A stretch of 64,000 nt of DNA from Hamiltosporidium tvaerminnensis (Eukaryota > Microsporidia > Dubosqiidae). This document shows, piece by piece, positions 32,021-45,039 of the stretch (position 1 is the first letter of the stretch; every line of letters starts with the position of its first letter). The notes beneath the pieces were generated by a model, which saw only the letters and a program-made list of their open reading frames with translations, made no database searches and had not been told where the DNA came from. Where the stretch lies: assembly GCA_022605425.2 (NCBI GenBank), contig CM061250.1, forward strand, positions 682,001-746,000. The letters run 5' to 3'. The position numbers and the translations under genes were made by a program.

Positions 32021-33080
32021 TTGTGGAGTTTATATTTTAATTGAGGAGCTATTTGTATTAAAGGATATATTTAAGGTTTGGAGTAGATCATTTGGGTTTT
32101 TTAAACCGAAATTACTTTATAAAATAATTTATAATAAAACAATGAAATTACTGTTAAATTCTTAGTAATTATAATTAAGAAAATGTGATTTTAATAAATC
32201 GGGCTGTAATAAAGAAAAAATACCATTTTATGATTAGTTAATTGTCTGTAATATATGAAAATACTTTTTTTTGATTAGTTAGTTGTCTGTAATAAAGAAA
32301 AAATACTATTTTTTTTGATTAGTTAATTCTCTTATCTATATGTAAAGAAAACTATTTTTTAAATTTGTAAAAGTTTTATTCTTAAATTTCTTATATTTTA
32401 TTATATTTTGTATATTTTATTGTGTTTAGATATATTTTTATTGTCTGGAATATACTTTATCATCCTTTGTTGAATTCTGTATTACTTAAAGAATTTTATT
32501 TTTATTTTATAATTTTTTTACTCATTATGTTTCAAAATGTAGTTTTTAAATACGAGGCGTTTTTAAATGGTATTTTTTGATGAACATAAAAAATTAAAAG
32601 GTATTTTTTTACTGATTATAACGTTTTTTTTACTGTTTTTAAGTCTTTTTGGTATTAAACAAATCTGAAAATATTTGTAAATCTGTTAAAAACACACTTA
32701 GACATTAAGTTTAATTGGTCATTTTGTTTGTATTCTAGTAATATGTACAGTCTATTGTTTTATTTGCATTTTCAATAGATTCTCGATATTTCTATTTTTT
32801 TTTTCTATTTCTTATTTTCTTTGTCATTGTAGTAAATATACATTTATTTATAAATTAAAATGAAAGTGGAAGTATTTGAAAAATTATTTTTTGGTAATGA
32901 GTGTGTGAAATTGGTGTTGTTTTTTGGTGTGAAAATTAGTGTTGTTTTTTGGTGTGAAAATTAGAGAAGAAAATTGATGTGAAATTGGTGTGGAATTAGT
33001 GTGAAATTAGTGTGAAATTGGTATGGAATTAATGTAAAATAAGTGTGGAAATTGGTGTTGAATTTATTGGTGAATAAAAA
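32021..33080. other. AT-rich region with small repeats
   Basis: At 32205-32340 a three-copy repeat with GATTAGTTAATTGTCTGTAA. At 32880-33070 GTGTGAAATTGGTGT words form an irregular array that starts with GGTAATGAGTGTGTGAAATT, close to a stretch of the ~740-bp element (4827-4850); the array may have grown from a fragment of it. No gene supported. Confidence 0.55.
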
Positions 33081-33654
33081 CCTTATAAAACCATTTGACT
33101 AATTCGTTATAATTTTGAAGTAGAAAAGATTGAATTAAATAAATTAAAAAATAAATGATTTTCTCAAAAATATATGGCTTGGCCTCAAATTTAGAATATT
33201 AATTATTAAAAATAGAAGTAAAGATTTGACTGAGAAAATAGAAGTCGATGTGAATGTTAAAATATTTTGACTTTTTAAAACGTGCTTTTCGTTAAACAAG
33301 AATAGACTAATCATTGAAAATATACGTTTGAATTCATAATTCCATATTTTATATATTCATACTCTAGTTTAAGAGGTATAATTAGACTGTAATATGTACG
33401 TATGTATAGAAAATAAAAAATTATATTTAAAAAGTATAATTTTAAATTTAAATTAAATTTATATATTTTTTTTATGTTGTCTATACTATATTTAGAAGGT
33501 TAAAATATTTTATTTTCGTTTCACAAAATGTCTACAAAAAAAAGTAGAAAACTTTTAAAAAAACAGAAAACGTAAAAAAAACAAAAATCTTTATATAAGT
33601 CGAAGAACAAAGTAATATTTGTTTTTATTTTTATATAAATCATTACAATTCATG

Positions 33655-33780
33655 ATATACCCTATAGTATAATCCATAGTGTAATCCATAGTTTAAATCA
33701 TAGTACAATCTATAGTACAATCCATAGTGTAATCCAAAGTATAATCCATAGTACAATCTATAGTATAAATCATATTATAG
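33655..33780. repeat. 12-bp minisatellite
   Basis: CCATAGTATAAT-like units (variants with GTG, TAC, TTT) repeated about ten times. Confidence 0.85.
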
Positions 33781-34941
33781 ATATAAATTATTGGAAATAT
33801 ATAGATAGTGAGATAAGATAAAGGTGATATTAGGTGATGTACAGGAATAAATTAGTAATAGAACATAAAGGCATGGCAATAAAAGAATGTATAAGTAATA
33901 TGTGTTATAGAAATTAAAAAGTCTAGTAGAAATAATTTAGGGCTTATTAAACATTTAGAGATCTTGAACATTAAAATACTTATGGATTTAATGTAAAAAC
34001 ATATTCATTAGATAATTTATAAAATTTAAAGATCGATCTCAAAGATTTTAATCACAGAAAGAGGCTAAAAATAAGCGAATCTACTTTATTTAGAGATTTA
34101 AGCAATAAAAATTTTTGATAATTTAATATCATTTACTTTTTTCCGAGATAAATAGAAAATACCGGTTTTTATGAAGATTTTTAATGAATTTTTTTGATTG
34201 AGATACATTTGTTCGAGGAATAGAAACATACCAGTATTTTTTCTAAGAATGTTTTAAAAAACATATTATTAAAGTGGTAATATAAACTATGTAATATCAG
34301 CATTGTTTAAAGAGGTTAGCGTATTTAAAGTTAGTAAATGAAATACTGGTTGTATTCCTTGTATCAATATCACATTTTACTTTTGAAGTCATTAATTATT
34401 TTTAATAAATATTTAGTCAAAAGCTTAATTTTAAATGCACTATGAATCTATTTTTTGGAAAACGTCTAGTAATTGGATTAATGCGAACAGTGGTCATAAA
34501 TTAAAATTTTGATACGAAAATTTAATAATCCTGAAAACCAAAATTATATGAAGCAAAACAATACTAAGCCATATATCATGTATTCAAGAGCAATATAATA
34601 CAGCGAATGAGCTATAGAGCATCTTTATGTAATATTTTATTTACTACCATTTAAAACGATATCCATTAGTTTAAAATCTTGTTGATCCTATAATCATTCA
34701 ATTGAGAAAACACGTAATAAAAGTCTTTTCATTTGTTAAAATATAAATAATTTTGATAATAACAAACAGATCATTCATAATATTTCAAAAATTAATCGTG
34801 GAAATGTTTTTATCAATAAAATAATTAGTGATAGATGAATTGAGATAAAATTAATACAATTTTTAAATATATTTTTCTTTTAATTCAAAAATAAATGATT
34901 TAATTATTTAAATATTTATTAGTCCAAGATTTTCAGAAGTT
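33781..34941. other. Upstream region of the LRR gene, nothing recognised
   Basis: AT-rich, no repeat or ORF. No CCC motif close to the LRR start at 34942. 33081-33654 is likewise featureless. Confidence 0.4.
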
Positions 34942-37260
34942 ATGTGCTTGATATTTTACATATTTATGAAGCTGTCTTTAACTGTAAAACTTTTTAAGAA
35001 AACACATATGAATGGATTTAATTTAATGTATGTCGAAGATATAAATGTTTTTATCAGCAAAAAATCAATTTGTGGATTTTGTATATCATCTGATGAATAC
35101 GGTTTTTGTTCTGAAGAAAACAACATTTTGAAAATATGTAAAGGTGTACATTTTTTTTCGCGACACCAATTTATATGTCCAAATAGGAATGGAAACAAAA
35201 AGCATTTCAAACTTACCACAATTATGATTTCTTTTCCAAATAATATTTGTTTGAAACCATCTCCAAATAGGTTATTTTTAATTTCAAAAGTTCCAAAAAG
35301 AATTTATTTGCATCAAAATTTATATTCGATAGATTTTAAATATTGCTTGAAGACTTTTTCTGATTTCGACTATATGATTGCAAACCTTACAATCTATAAA
35401 TTCTTAGATCTGATATATTTTTCATACATTATTGATATCTATAAAGACAAAAACTTTTATAAAGTTCTTAAAAGTTACATGATTCATATACCTGGAAATA
35501 TACTGTACCATGGTATCAGTCAAGTTATATTGTATAAAGAAAGAATCGATTCTACTTATTTTGAATGGATAATTTCTAGGATGCTAGATGCATATTTTGA
35601 AGTTAATTTTTTTTGTGTAAAAAATAGAAAAAACCTTAAAGGTATATTCGACAAAAAAGCAATCGAGGAAGATCAGAAACTTAAGATTACTGGTAAAATA
35701 TTAAAGAAAATGCACGATTACATATTAAGAGGTAACGAATGGACAAAATTGTATTTTTTATTTCATTTCAAAAACATAACAAGTATATATTTAAATGATT
35801 TGCATTTAGTCGATACAAAAAAAATATCTTGCTTTAATAAATTATTTTCAAACCCGATTTACTCGATAGTAATTGGTTATACAGACAAAATTGGGTTAAT
35901 TTTACTTAATTTGAGGCGTATAAAAGTCTTTAAAGAAATTAAAAAATTAGAAATACAAAATTCATTTTTGACAAAAAATAATCTACGACTTCTCGATTGG
36001 TTTACGGCTTTGGAACATTTAGTGTTACTTGATATATCTATAAAGCATAAGAATCTTTTTTTTCCAAAATACTTGAGCGGTAAATTAATTAATCTAAAAG
36101 TTTTGGATATTAGCGCATCTTCTATGAATTTAAATACAAATTTTTGTGAAATTTTTACAGGTCTTCAGAGTCTTTATATATCAGTAAAGAAAACGAGCGA
36201 TTATAGAACTTTCGAAAATCTAATATTTCCTTCGAAATATTATTTGCTCTTGAGAAAAATATCGATATGTTTTACTAATGTAAGCCTCATGAATTTCTTC
36301 AAAAAAATAGAAAGCTTTGAAAATATAGAAAAGATTGTGATTAAATCACTACATATCGAAGAAATAAATTTATTTATAGGTATAAATAACCAAAAATATG
36401 CTTTGATTCTTAAAACGCTACATATTCGTAATTTTAATTTAGGATACCGTGAACTCTTTCTTATCTATAAATTCCAAAATCTTAAGTCACTTATTTTGGA
36501 AAATTGTATTTTTTTGTATGATAATTATCAGTCCTTTTCAGATTTCCAGCAAAATAATTCCCTTGAACATCTGACAATCAACAGTTGTATCGATCCACTC
36601 CATTTTTTTTCATCGATAGAATTTTATAAAAACCTTAAGGTCTTGAATATCGAAAATAATATATTATACAAGATTAGTAAAAGAATTGTCATTGATGTTC
36701 ACGATCTACCAAAACTGAAAAAAATTTCTCTGAATAGTGGAAATTTCACCATTATTCACATTAAATTCGGAGAAAAAAACACCGAATTAAGAGAATTAGA
36801 ATTACCTGCTTGTAATTTACCAGAAAATTCGTTTTACAACATTTCTTTTAATATGCATATTTTAAATGGTATTAGATCATTTTCATATTTCAAAAACAAT
36901 TTATCTTTATACGATCTTTATTGCGTTTCTTTTATGAATAACTGTAATTTTTTTGATATTTCTTGTTGTATATTTCATGACTGTAGATTCTCTGACATTT
37001 TTACTGTCAATAAAACATATAAAATTTCAGAACTTTATATTTTTGGTTTAAACTTAAACAATCCTGATATTTTTGCGATAAGAAATTTAAAACTATTAAC
37101 ACATATATGTATATCCATAGATTTAATTCCATCTTCAGCAATATATTTATTTAAATATAAATATTTTGAACGATTACAATCGCTTGATTTATCAAATAAC
37201 GTTATCCAACGAAGAATAAGAGATTATTTAATAGAAGAATTCGGCAACATTTTAGTATAA
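34942..37260 (+). CDS. Large leucine-rich-repeat protein, 772 aa
   Basis: Intact ORF. The N-terminal ~120 aa is Cys-rich (SICGFCISSDEYGFC; HQFICPNRNGNKK) and may be a separate domain. From about residue 300 on the protein is made of irregular leucine-rich repeats (for example LEHLVLLDIS, LINLKVLDIS, LKSLILENCIF, LEHLTINSCI, LKVLNIENN, LQSLDLSNN), which form a curved protein-binding surface. The start could be 34942 or the Met at 34966 (MKLSLTVKLF); the hydrophobic beginning is weak as a signal peptide. A second gene at the right edge shares an almost identical N-terminal half, and 42050-44320 is a decayed copy. Species-specific LRR families are common in larger microsporidian genomes and are suspected host-interaction proteins; that role is inference. 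Confidence 0.85.
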   Translation: MCLIFYIFMKLSLTVKLFKKTHMNGFNLMYVEDINVFISKKSICGFCISSDEYGFCSEENNILKICKGVHFFSRHQFICPNRNGNKKHFKLTTIMISFPNNICLKPSPNRLFLISKVPKRIYLHQNLYSIDFKYCLKTFSDFDYMIANLTIYKFLDLIYFSYIIDIYKDKNFYKVLKSYMIHIPGNILYHGISQVILYKERIDSTYFEWIISRMLDAYFEVNFFCVKNRKNLKGIFDKKAIEEDQKLKITGKILKKMHDYILRGNEWTKLYFLFHFKNITSIYLNDLHLVDTKKISCFNKLFSNPIYSIVIGYTDKIGLILLNLRRIKVFKEIKKLEIQNSFLTKNNLRLLDWFTALEHLVLLDISIKHKNLFFPKYLSGKLINLKVLDISASSMNLNTNFCEIFTGLQSLYISVKKTSDYRTFENLIFPSKYYLLLRKISICFTNVSLMNFFKKIESFENIEKIVIKSLHIEEINLFIGINNQKYALILKTLHIRNFNLGYRELFLIYKFQNLKSLILENCIFLYDNYQSFSDFQQNNSLEHLTINSCIDPLHFFSSIEFYKNLKVLNIENNILYKISKRIVIDVHDLPKLKKISLNSGNFTIIHIKFGEKNTELRELELPACNLPENSFYNISFNMHILNGIRSFSYFKNNLSLYDLYCVSFMNNCNFFDISCCIFHDCRFSDIFTVNKTYKISELYIFGLNLNNPDIFAIRNLKLLTHICISIDLIPSSAIYLFKYKYFERLQSLDLSNNVIQRRIRDYLIEEFGNILV

Positions 37261-37741
37261 TTGTATATTCTATCAGTAAATGTCTAAATCTCGGCAGTTA
37301 ATTAAATTTATTTATTTCTAAATATTCTATTTTTCTTATATTTACGATTCTAAAATTATTTTTAGAAGTATTGAAGAAAAACAAATTTTAAATTGAACTA
37401 CATTGCTCAAATTAAGATATCAAAAACATGACTTTAATAGTTTAAAGGCATATCTTCTTAAAACACATGAGTTTAATTTTAACCTATAAAAACACCGATT
37501 GATAATTGGGGCCACAACTTATTTAATATCTAAACCCATATTTTTTGAGAATTTTAAAACCCATTTTGCCCGCATATAAAAAGAAATAGGTGCAATAGCC
37601 GAGATTCAAACCAAAAATATTTATTTGTTTTTAATACTCTATTTCTTGAAATATTCATTCTTTTCTAATTCATATTTTTATTTCCGAATTTTCTTTATAG
37701 TTAATACTAATTGATTTGGAATTTAAAATATATTCTATTTT
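37261..37741. other. 3' flank of the LRR gene, nothing recognised
   Basis: AT-rich, no ORF or element apart from the short LINE insertion that follows. Confidence 0.45.
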
Positions 37742-37752
37742 ATTTGTATCAA
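37742..37752. repeat. Target-site duplication of truncated LINE, left
   Basis: ATTTGTATCAA, identical to 37915-37925. Confidence 0.9.
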
Positions 37753-37914
37753 AACACCCCTTATTTCAGAAGAAGGAACCACGTAAGAGGAACCGACGAT
37801 AAATATAAATGAAGAGTCGGATTTGGAAGAAGAAACAACAGTGGTAAAAGAGGTAGAAGAAAATGCATAAAAATCGTAAAAACTATTTTAACCCAGAATT
37901 TTATTAAATAAAAA
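37753..37914 (+). mobile_element. 5'-truncated R2/R4-type LINE, 162 bp
   Basis: Matches the last ~160 bp of LINE copy 1 in plus orientation: CACCCCTTATTTCA, AATGAAGAGTCGGATTTGGA, AGAAGAAAATGCATAAAAAT, and the tail AACCCAGAATTTTATTAAAT followed by a few A. It encodes only the acidic C-terminus and the 3' UTR. Perfect 11-bp flanking duplications show a complete insertion event with 5' truncation, as target-primed reverse transcription produces. Confidence 0.93.
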
Positions 37915-37925
37915 ATTTGTATCAA
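37915..37925. repeat. Target-site duplication of truncated LINE, right
   Basis: ATTTGTATCAA, directly after the A-tail of the truncated LINE. Confidence 0.9.
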
Positions 37926-40900
37926 GGGTTTAAAAAATAATTTAAATTCTATTTGTTTGGAATCTAATGTTTTATTATATTAATTTATTTCTTACTTGAA
38001 CCTTCGATTAACCAAAAAATGTTTTAAGATTAGGTAGCGTCAAACGACAAAATTATTTATATAATTTATCAAATAATTTTATGCAAAAGCTCTAATGATA
38101 ACTTTTAAATATCAATGGTTTACGTTTTTCAACTGATAGATTATTTGTTATGCCTGATGTGAAAAAATAGATTTTGTTTTTATAATATTTCTCAAAATTT
38201 ATTTAAAGTTTATCACATATGATTCTACTTAACTCATGTATTTCTCGGTGTTTTACGATTATAATTGAACTATACCTGCAAAATTTTTTAATCGATGCAT
38301 TTTTAAGGTGTTTGACATGTTTTTATTCAAAGCTTAAATATTGTAAGAAGCAGCTCCTAGATTTACAAAGAATAAATGTTTTTTTTATCAAACCTCAACT
38401 CGCTCATTGGCGCAGAAGGCTATTAGGCAACTCCGAGTATTGACACACAAAATATCACAAAAACATACTTTATGTTGATTTCAAAAATATTGTTTTTAAT
38501 CTTTTTATATACTCGTCTCAGCTCCGTTATTAAATCGAATGCCTTGTTTTAATTCTTTATACTTGTGTGTTTTATTCAACTATTCTGAGTTTTTAGGCAT
38601 GGAATAATGCGTTAATTCGTTTTTTTATTTCTTAATATTATATACAGTTACTCCTAAATCCGTGAAAGGATCTTAATTAACATTTCTAGGAATAAATGCG
38701 AACAAAGGTGATATAAAAAAAATAACACAAATCTGTATTTTAAAATGTTATTATCGATCTAGAGCTTATAGAATACCATGCCAAATCGTATAAGATTCGG
38801 AACCTGATAATATACAAAAATATAATATTTTTTTCTCAAATTGTCTTGCTTTCTGATAAGAATGAAGTAAAAAATGACGGTTGGTTATCTGTTAGTTACA
38901 GAAAATTTATTTTGTTCGAAAAGAAAACTTAAGTTAAAAAAAATTTGTTCCGGATAGGACTAGATATACTTTTAACGATTAAATAGCCAGCTTGTAGTAG
39001 AAATATATTAAATTAAAAGAATACAACGACAATTTATCCTACATAAATCCAAATAATCACACAATTAGAAGATTTTTAGTTTAGATAATAGAGCTAAAAA
39101 TAAAGCTATGATGAAAAATTAATAATTGGCACGAATATTCAAGAATCCTAGCTAAATCAGTAAAAAACCGCTTTTAATAAAAGTAAAGATTAAATAGGAT
39201 TTAAAAAGACATTAAATATAATGTAATAACTTTCATAACTTAAACTAAATGTATCAAGGCTTTGTCAAAAAATCAAATGCCTGAAATATTGCTTGAATAT
39301 AGTTTATGTTTATTATGTATTCCACAGAACTCAACTAATGCCTATTAATCAAAAACATGATATAGTGTCGTTTTGTTTTATCTAATTGTCTAATCTATAT
39401 GAAAATACAAGAATACGTTCCTTGTGCGATTTTCGTTGATTTTTTAATTTATTTATCAATTTTTTCTGACTTACCGTTTCTATAAGACTTTTATATTCTC
39501 TATGCTCGTCTTTAGATTATTATAATAGAAACACGCAAACTTTTATTGTTAATTTAGATCCTTCGTTTTCCTTATTACATTGTCAATCTTTAAGTTGCAT
39601 GGATTAGAATGAAACATATTAATATTATCAGAGAAAATTCGATCAGATAAAGAATTCAATTCAAAGTTAATTTAAATATGTTTAGTCACGTGTTTTGTAT
39701 TTTTAAAAATTTTTATATTTTTAATTCTAAATACTGAAAAGGTATCATACATTAATAAATGGTAAAAAAATCATTAGAGAGGTATAAATCAAGGGAAGGA
39801 AATGGATACAGATTAAAAATAAAATTTACACATATTTTAGTGCAACATTTTTCTTCTAAATTTCTCTATGCTAAAACTATTTTTAATTTTTTTATATTGT
39901 AGATTCATTTTTATCATTTTCTTAACTGTAATTTTGTTTATTTAGGTAATTTCCCTTAATACAATTGAAATTTTATTAAAATTTTTAAATTGTTGCAAAA
40001 TGGTTATTTTTCATCGAAACCGTGTGATTTACCTGCCGAAAAGCACGAATTTAAATTTTTATCGTATAAATAGCTTATCTGTTGTGTCAATTTCTATATT
40101 TTACCTTTAGGCGAATATAATTACCAAAGTAGAAAGTTTTTTTAAGCAAAACGCCATTTAACATAAATAATTCAAAAATTATTATAAAGTAAAGTTTAAA
40201 CTTTAATTTGAGACATAGAAAGATTTATATCATAACATAGTTTTATTATAAATGTTTCTATTCAGTTTGACCGTAGACCTTTAAAAAAATCATTCTAAGA
40301 TGTTTTTTTAATAATAAGCTACAATACTTAAGTTAAAGGTTGACAAATACATTTGTGATTTATAAATCCCTAATGTATTCAAGTTTTTTTTACTAAAACG
40401 GTATTTGTGTTTAATTATCATATTAAGTGGACATAAAAATTAAGGATAAAAAAGAAGGTATTTTACTCAATCGATTCCATTTTTAAACATTTCAAAAACA
40501 TTCTACTGCACATATTATCTCTGTTCACTATTTCTCAGCTAAAATAGTACAGGCTAATTTAAAAGTTAGAAGCACTCTCGTATTCAGAGACAAACAAATT
40601 TTAAATGACAAAACAAACATAAGAAGAATATCCGTAACCTTAGTAAAAGAAAATTCAACTCTTGATATCGCAAAAAATGTTATTGATGATATTTAATCCC
40701 TTTTAGGATGCATTGTTAAGATTTTAAGAAGATGGAGAAATGAATCTAATAGAAAAATTAATCAATCAATTATAGAAAAACGAGTTCAATCGATTTCCTA
40801 AGCTTAAATAATTATTTTAACGAGTCATATACTAAGGTCATTACATAAATGAATAAAATTTCATCACGAATTTACTCCAGATTATTCGAATCGAATTGTA

Positions 40901-42049
40901 TTTCGAGACTAAAAAAACCATAATTTACACTTATATAAGCACTCCTCGTATAAATTTTCACTTCAATATATTTTCTGAGCGAATTATTTAGAATTTCTGT
41001 AGTTCGGTAGGGAATGAATCATACAAATAAAAAGTTAAAAACCTGCTTTGAGCTTTTCAATTCAGAAATTATAATCAAATCGGACGCACACATAACTATA
41101 TTTGTAAATAGATAGCTTGCCATGCAATATCTTTAAAACTTCTAGAATTAAAATGATTTGTTGCAAATGCAAGTTCCACCTCCCACGTTCAAAAATTAAT
41201 GATATTAAGATGTTTGTATCAAAAAATATCTTGGCGGCATAGTTCGAAAAGAAAACAAACAGTTTTTTATTATAAAGAATTCAAAAGAACCATCGAGGGT
41301 TTCTGATTAAGCTAAGGATTCGGTATGTTTGGTTCCAAAGCCCTCTTTTCATCAAGAGTTGTAAATTTTATTCTTCTGCAAGCGGAAGATTTATTGAAAG
41401 AAATATATATCATTTGAGTTTTCAATATAAATTATCGATTTTCTTGGCTCGGATTTCCGAATTTTTTCCAAACAGTGAATTAATATGTTATCTAAATTTT
41501 ACAATATCTCATAATTGGATGCCACATCTGAATATAAAATTAGACAGTATTCGGATATATTTAAATCTCATATATTTTAATGAAAACTTAAAAATTCAGA
41601 CTAATGATTTTTTCATTTTGTAGCTTTGTTTATGTTTCATCCTTTATAAATTTAAAAATTTTGTGAAAAATTTAAGCCTATAAAAATCTCAGATTTAAAT
41701 TTTACCACTATTGCAATTTAAAATTCAAAATTAAATAAAAGAACCGGTGAAAATTATAAAAAGCACCTTTAGTTTTAATTCAAATATTATTATCTCCAAG
41801 ACTCTTCAGTCGATATAAATTCGAGTAAGAACCGAAATATATAATCTTTCTTTACAAACCTAACGACCCAAATCAGGGATCATTAAAATATTTGGTATTA
41901 GTTCAATTCTTTATATTCATAACTTATCTATAAAAATTTTAGTAAAAAGTGTTGAACCTTCCTTTTGAAACAAATTATCCTTATCGAGATTGATAATAAT
42001 ATATTTTAGATTAGATCAATGTAATATATTTTCTGCTGCATTTCAAATT
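37926..42049. other. Long gene desert
   Basis: About 4.1 kb of AT-rich sequence. Short open frames (38219-38443; 41414-41623) have no recognisable content. A stretch at 40470-40850 has fragments with longer codon-like runs but many stops. Probably decayed mobile elements; nothing I can name. Confidence 0.45.
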
Positions 42050-44320
42050 TAATGAACCCAGTGATTTTTATGGGCATCTAGTTCTTTGTGCAAATACACG
42101 CTTCCAATAAAACTAGGCTGAAAGGATTTTATTTGATGTATGTTGAGAAGATAAATAATCACGAAATTATAAATACGGGTGGAAACAGGGGTATAATGCC
42201 AGACAAATATGCTCTTATTCCTAAGAAAGCAAAATTTAAAAATATGCAAAGGACTCGCTTTTCCATGTAAAGTCAATTTATATGTCTAAATGAAAAACAA
42301 ATTTTCAATAGTATGAATTTCTCTTCAAAAATATTTTTTTGTAACTATCGATTAATAATTTATTGAATGTTTCGTCGAGTCAAAAAAGGTGTATTTGAAT
42401 CAAAATTTGTAGTCGATAGATTTTAAATATTGCTTAAAAACCTTTTCCGATTTAGACTATGTGATTTCACAACCTTCAATTCATAAAAGTTAAATCTGAT
42501 ATACTTCGCATTTATTTTAAATCTATAAAGAAAACAAATTTTAAAACTTCTTAAGAGTTACTTGATTTATATACCTGCAAATATACTGTACAATTGGATC
42601 AATCATGTTATATTGTATAAAGAAGATTCCATTTTACTTATTTCAAATGGTTAATTTCTAGAATGCGCGATGTATATTTTAACTTAAATGTTTTTGTGTT
42701 ACAAATAAAAAATGATAAAACGATATAGTCGACAAAAAAGGAATCGAAGAAGACCAGAAACTTAAGATTGCAGGTAACATTATAAAGAAAATGCACGATT
42801 ACACCTTCATAGAGAACGATTAGACAAAGTTACATTTTTTTATTTTATTTCAAAAATATAACAAGTATATCTTTAAATGATTTGCATTCAATCGATACAT
42901 AAAAAATTTGTCTAAAAAAAATACTTTCAAAAGGTATTCAAACAGTCAAAATTGGGTTAATTCTACTGAATTTACAAATGTTAATGGTTTTTAAAGAAAT
43001 TAAAACGATGGAAATCTCGAAAACTTTCTTCACCGTAGATAACATGCGACTTCTTGATGCATTTCCTTACTTAGAACATCTAGTACGGTGTGATATATCG
43101 ATAAAACATCAAAATATTTTCTTCCCAAACCATTTGATAGAAAAATAACGAATCTAAATACTTTGGATATTAGCGTATCTTCTATAAATTTACATACAGA
43201 TTTTTGTGAATTCGTTCGGAATATAAAGCAAATTTATTTGGTTATAAAAGAAACATGCGATTTTAATGATTTAGAGGTTTTAGCAGTTTCTTCATAATAT
43301 TATTCAATTCTTAGAAAAATTTCTTTAAATTTTAAATCAATGAGTTTTAGAGATTTCTTCTCTAAATTAGCAAATTTTGAAAAGTAAAAGAAATAACGAT
43401 TAAAGCGCAAGAGGTATATCAATCCTTATCTTTTTTACGAAAAAATATACAGAACTTTAATCCGACTGTTTAAAAAGCTACTTGTTTAATTTCTATTTTG
43501 GGTGCCATGAGCTTCTGTTGATATATAATTTAAGAAATTAAAAATCACTTATTTTAAAGAACTGTACTTTCTTATACTCGAACATAATTTGTTTATCAAA
43601 AATCAAATTCATTGATAAACGGGAAAACCCAAATATAGAATATTTCAAAAACACATATCATATATTTCAACCATAAAAATTTATAAAAATCTAAAAATTT
43701 TAAACTTTGAAAATAATTTTATATCTAATCATACAGAATCTTAACTCTTGATGTTCATAAGCATAGAAAAATACAAACAATATTTTTCACTCCAAACAAA
43801 TCAGGTAAATTTTTGATTCTATTCGGCAAAAAATATATGTAATTAAGAAAATTTCAATGCAGTAATTGTAATTTACCTTCAATTTTTTTTTATAAATCAT
43901 CTATAAATGTGAATTTGTTGCAAAATACAACATTATTTTCATATTTTAGGAATCTTTTGATGGAAAATGATTTACTTTGCTTATCTTTATTGACAAATTG
44001 TAGGTTTTTAGATATTTCTTGCTGTGTATTTGAAAAATGTAGATTTTCTGATATTTTTGTGGCAAATAAATTCTACAAAATAAAGCAGCTTTTTGTTTTT
44101 GGGAATAGTATTGATAAATCTGATGTTTTCGCAATACGAAATCTAAAATTTCTTTATTATTTAAATATATCACAAGCTGTTTTATTGCTGACTTTATTTA
44201 TTATTTTAATAGAAAGTATTTTAAAGCTTGTAAACTTTTGATTTTTGTGAATACGATATTCCGCTAGTTTTACGAAATTTTATAAAATGGAATTCGGCCA
44301 TATATTGTATTAATCACGTT
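42050..44320 (+). pseudogene. Decayed LRR gene, related to 34942-37260
   Basis: Ordered, broken similarity along the whole length: KGFYLMYVEKIN (42120) against NGFNLMYVEDIN; the stretch near 42405-42440 against SIDFKYCLKTFSDFD; 42770-42800 against KITGKILKKMHDYI; and an open part (43909-44241) with LDISCCVFEKCRFSDIFVANKFYKI against FDISCCIFHDCRFSDIF. Many stops and indels. It is a true, old pseudogene, not a consensus problem, since substitutions are spread throughout. Confidence 0.85.
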
Positions 44321-45039
44321 TTACTTTTTTATAAAAAAATGGAATGAATAGCGCAAAATATTTATTTCTTATAAATACGCAATATTAATTAAGCAATCCT
44401 TATCAAAATAAATAATCACTAAAATGCCATATTTTTAAATGAAAATTGAAATTCTTATTTTATGTAGACTAGATTGAATTTAAACCTCTGTTTTAAACTC
44501 TTTTTATTCTAAAACAAACAAAATACCATATTCGTTTATATATCAATATACTCAAAAAACTACATACAAAGTTATATCAGCAAAAATTCTGATCTTAAAT
44601 AACTTTTTTCTTTCATTAGACGAGTTTATAAAATTTTCGCTCGCTTTACCGATACTAAGAAATTTGTTTTTTTGATGAACTTTCATTTAAACAATTTATG
44701 AATTCTTTTTGAATTATGTTTTTTAGTGTTCAAGACATATTTGACAAAGGTTTTATATTAAAATGCAAAATATAAGCACCCATCATTTAGAAAACCTCAC
44801 GGATTTGATTTTGTTTTTTTTAAAATAATTTTAAGATTTTGTAAAAATATAATGTAAGTATTTAATATTGCAAAAATTTAATGATTTCGGAGGAAATTGT
44901 TTTTCTTAAAAATCTAATGGTGAATGCTATTACTACAAAATAAATGATTAAATTCTGATATAAAAGACAACTTATTCTGAAATCTTATATAATATATTGT
45001 TTTGAAATTAATCTAATTTAGGAAATACTTGAGGAAAGA
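44321..45039. other. Intergenic, nothing recognised
   Basis: AT-rich, no ORF, repeat or element I can support. Confidence 0.45.

Noticed and set aside
34956-35219. Minus-strand ORF inside the LRR gene
   Set aside because: Antisense shadow of a conserved coding region.
38395-38445. tRNA-like TGGCGCAGAAGG stretch
   Set aside because: It resembles an A box, but there is no B box, no acceptor stem pairing and no full cloverleaf.
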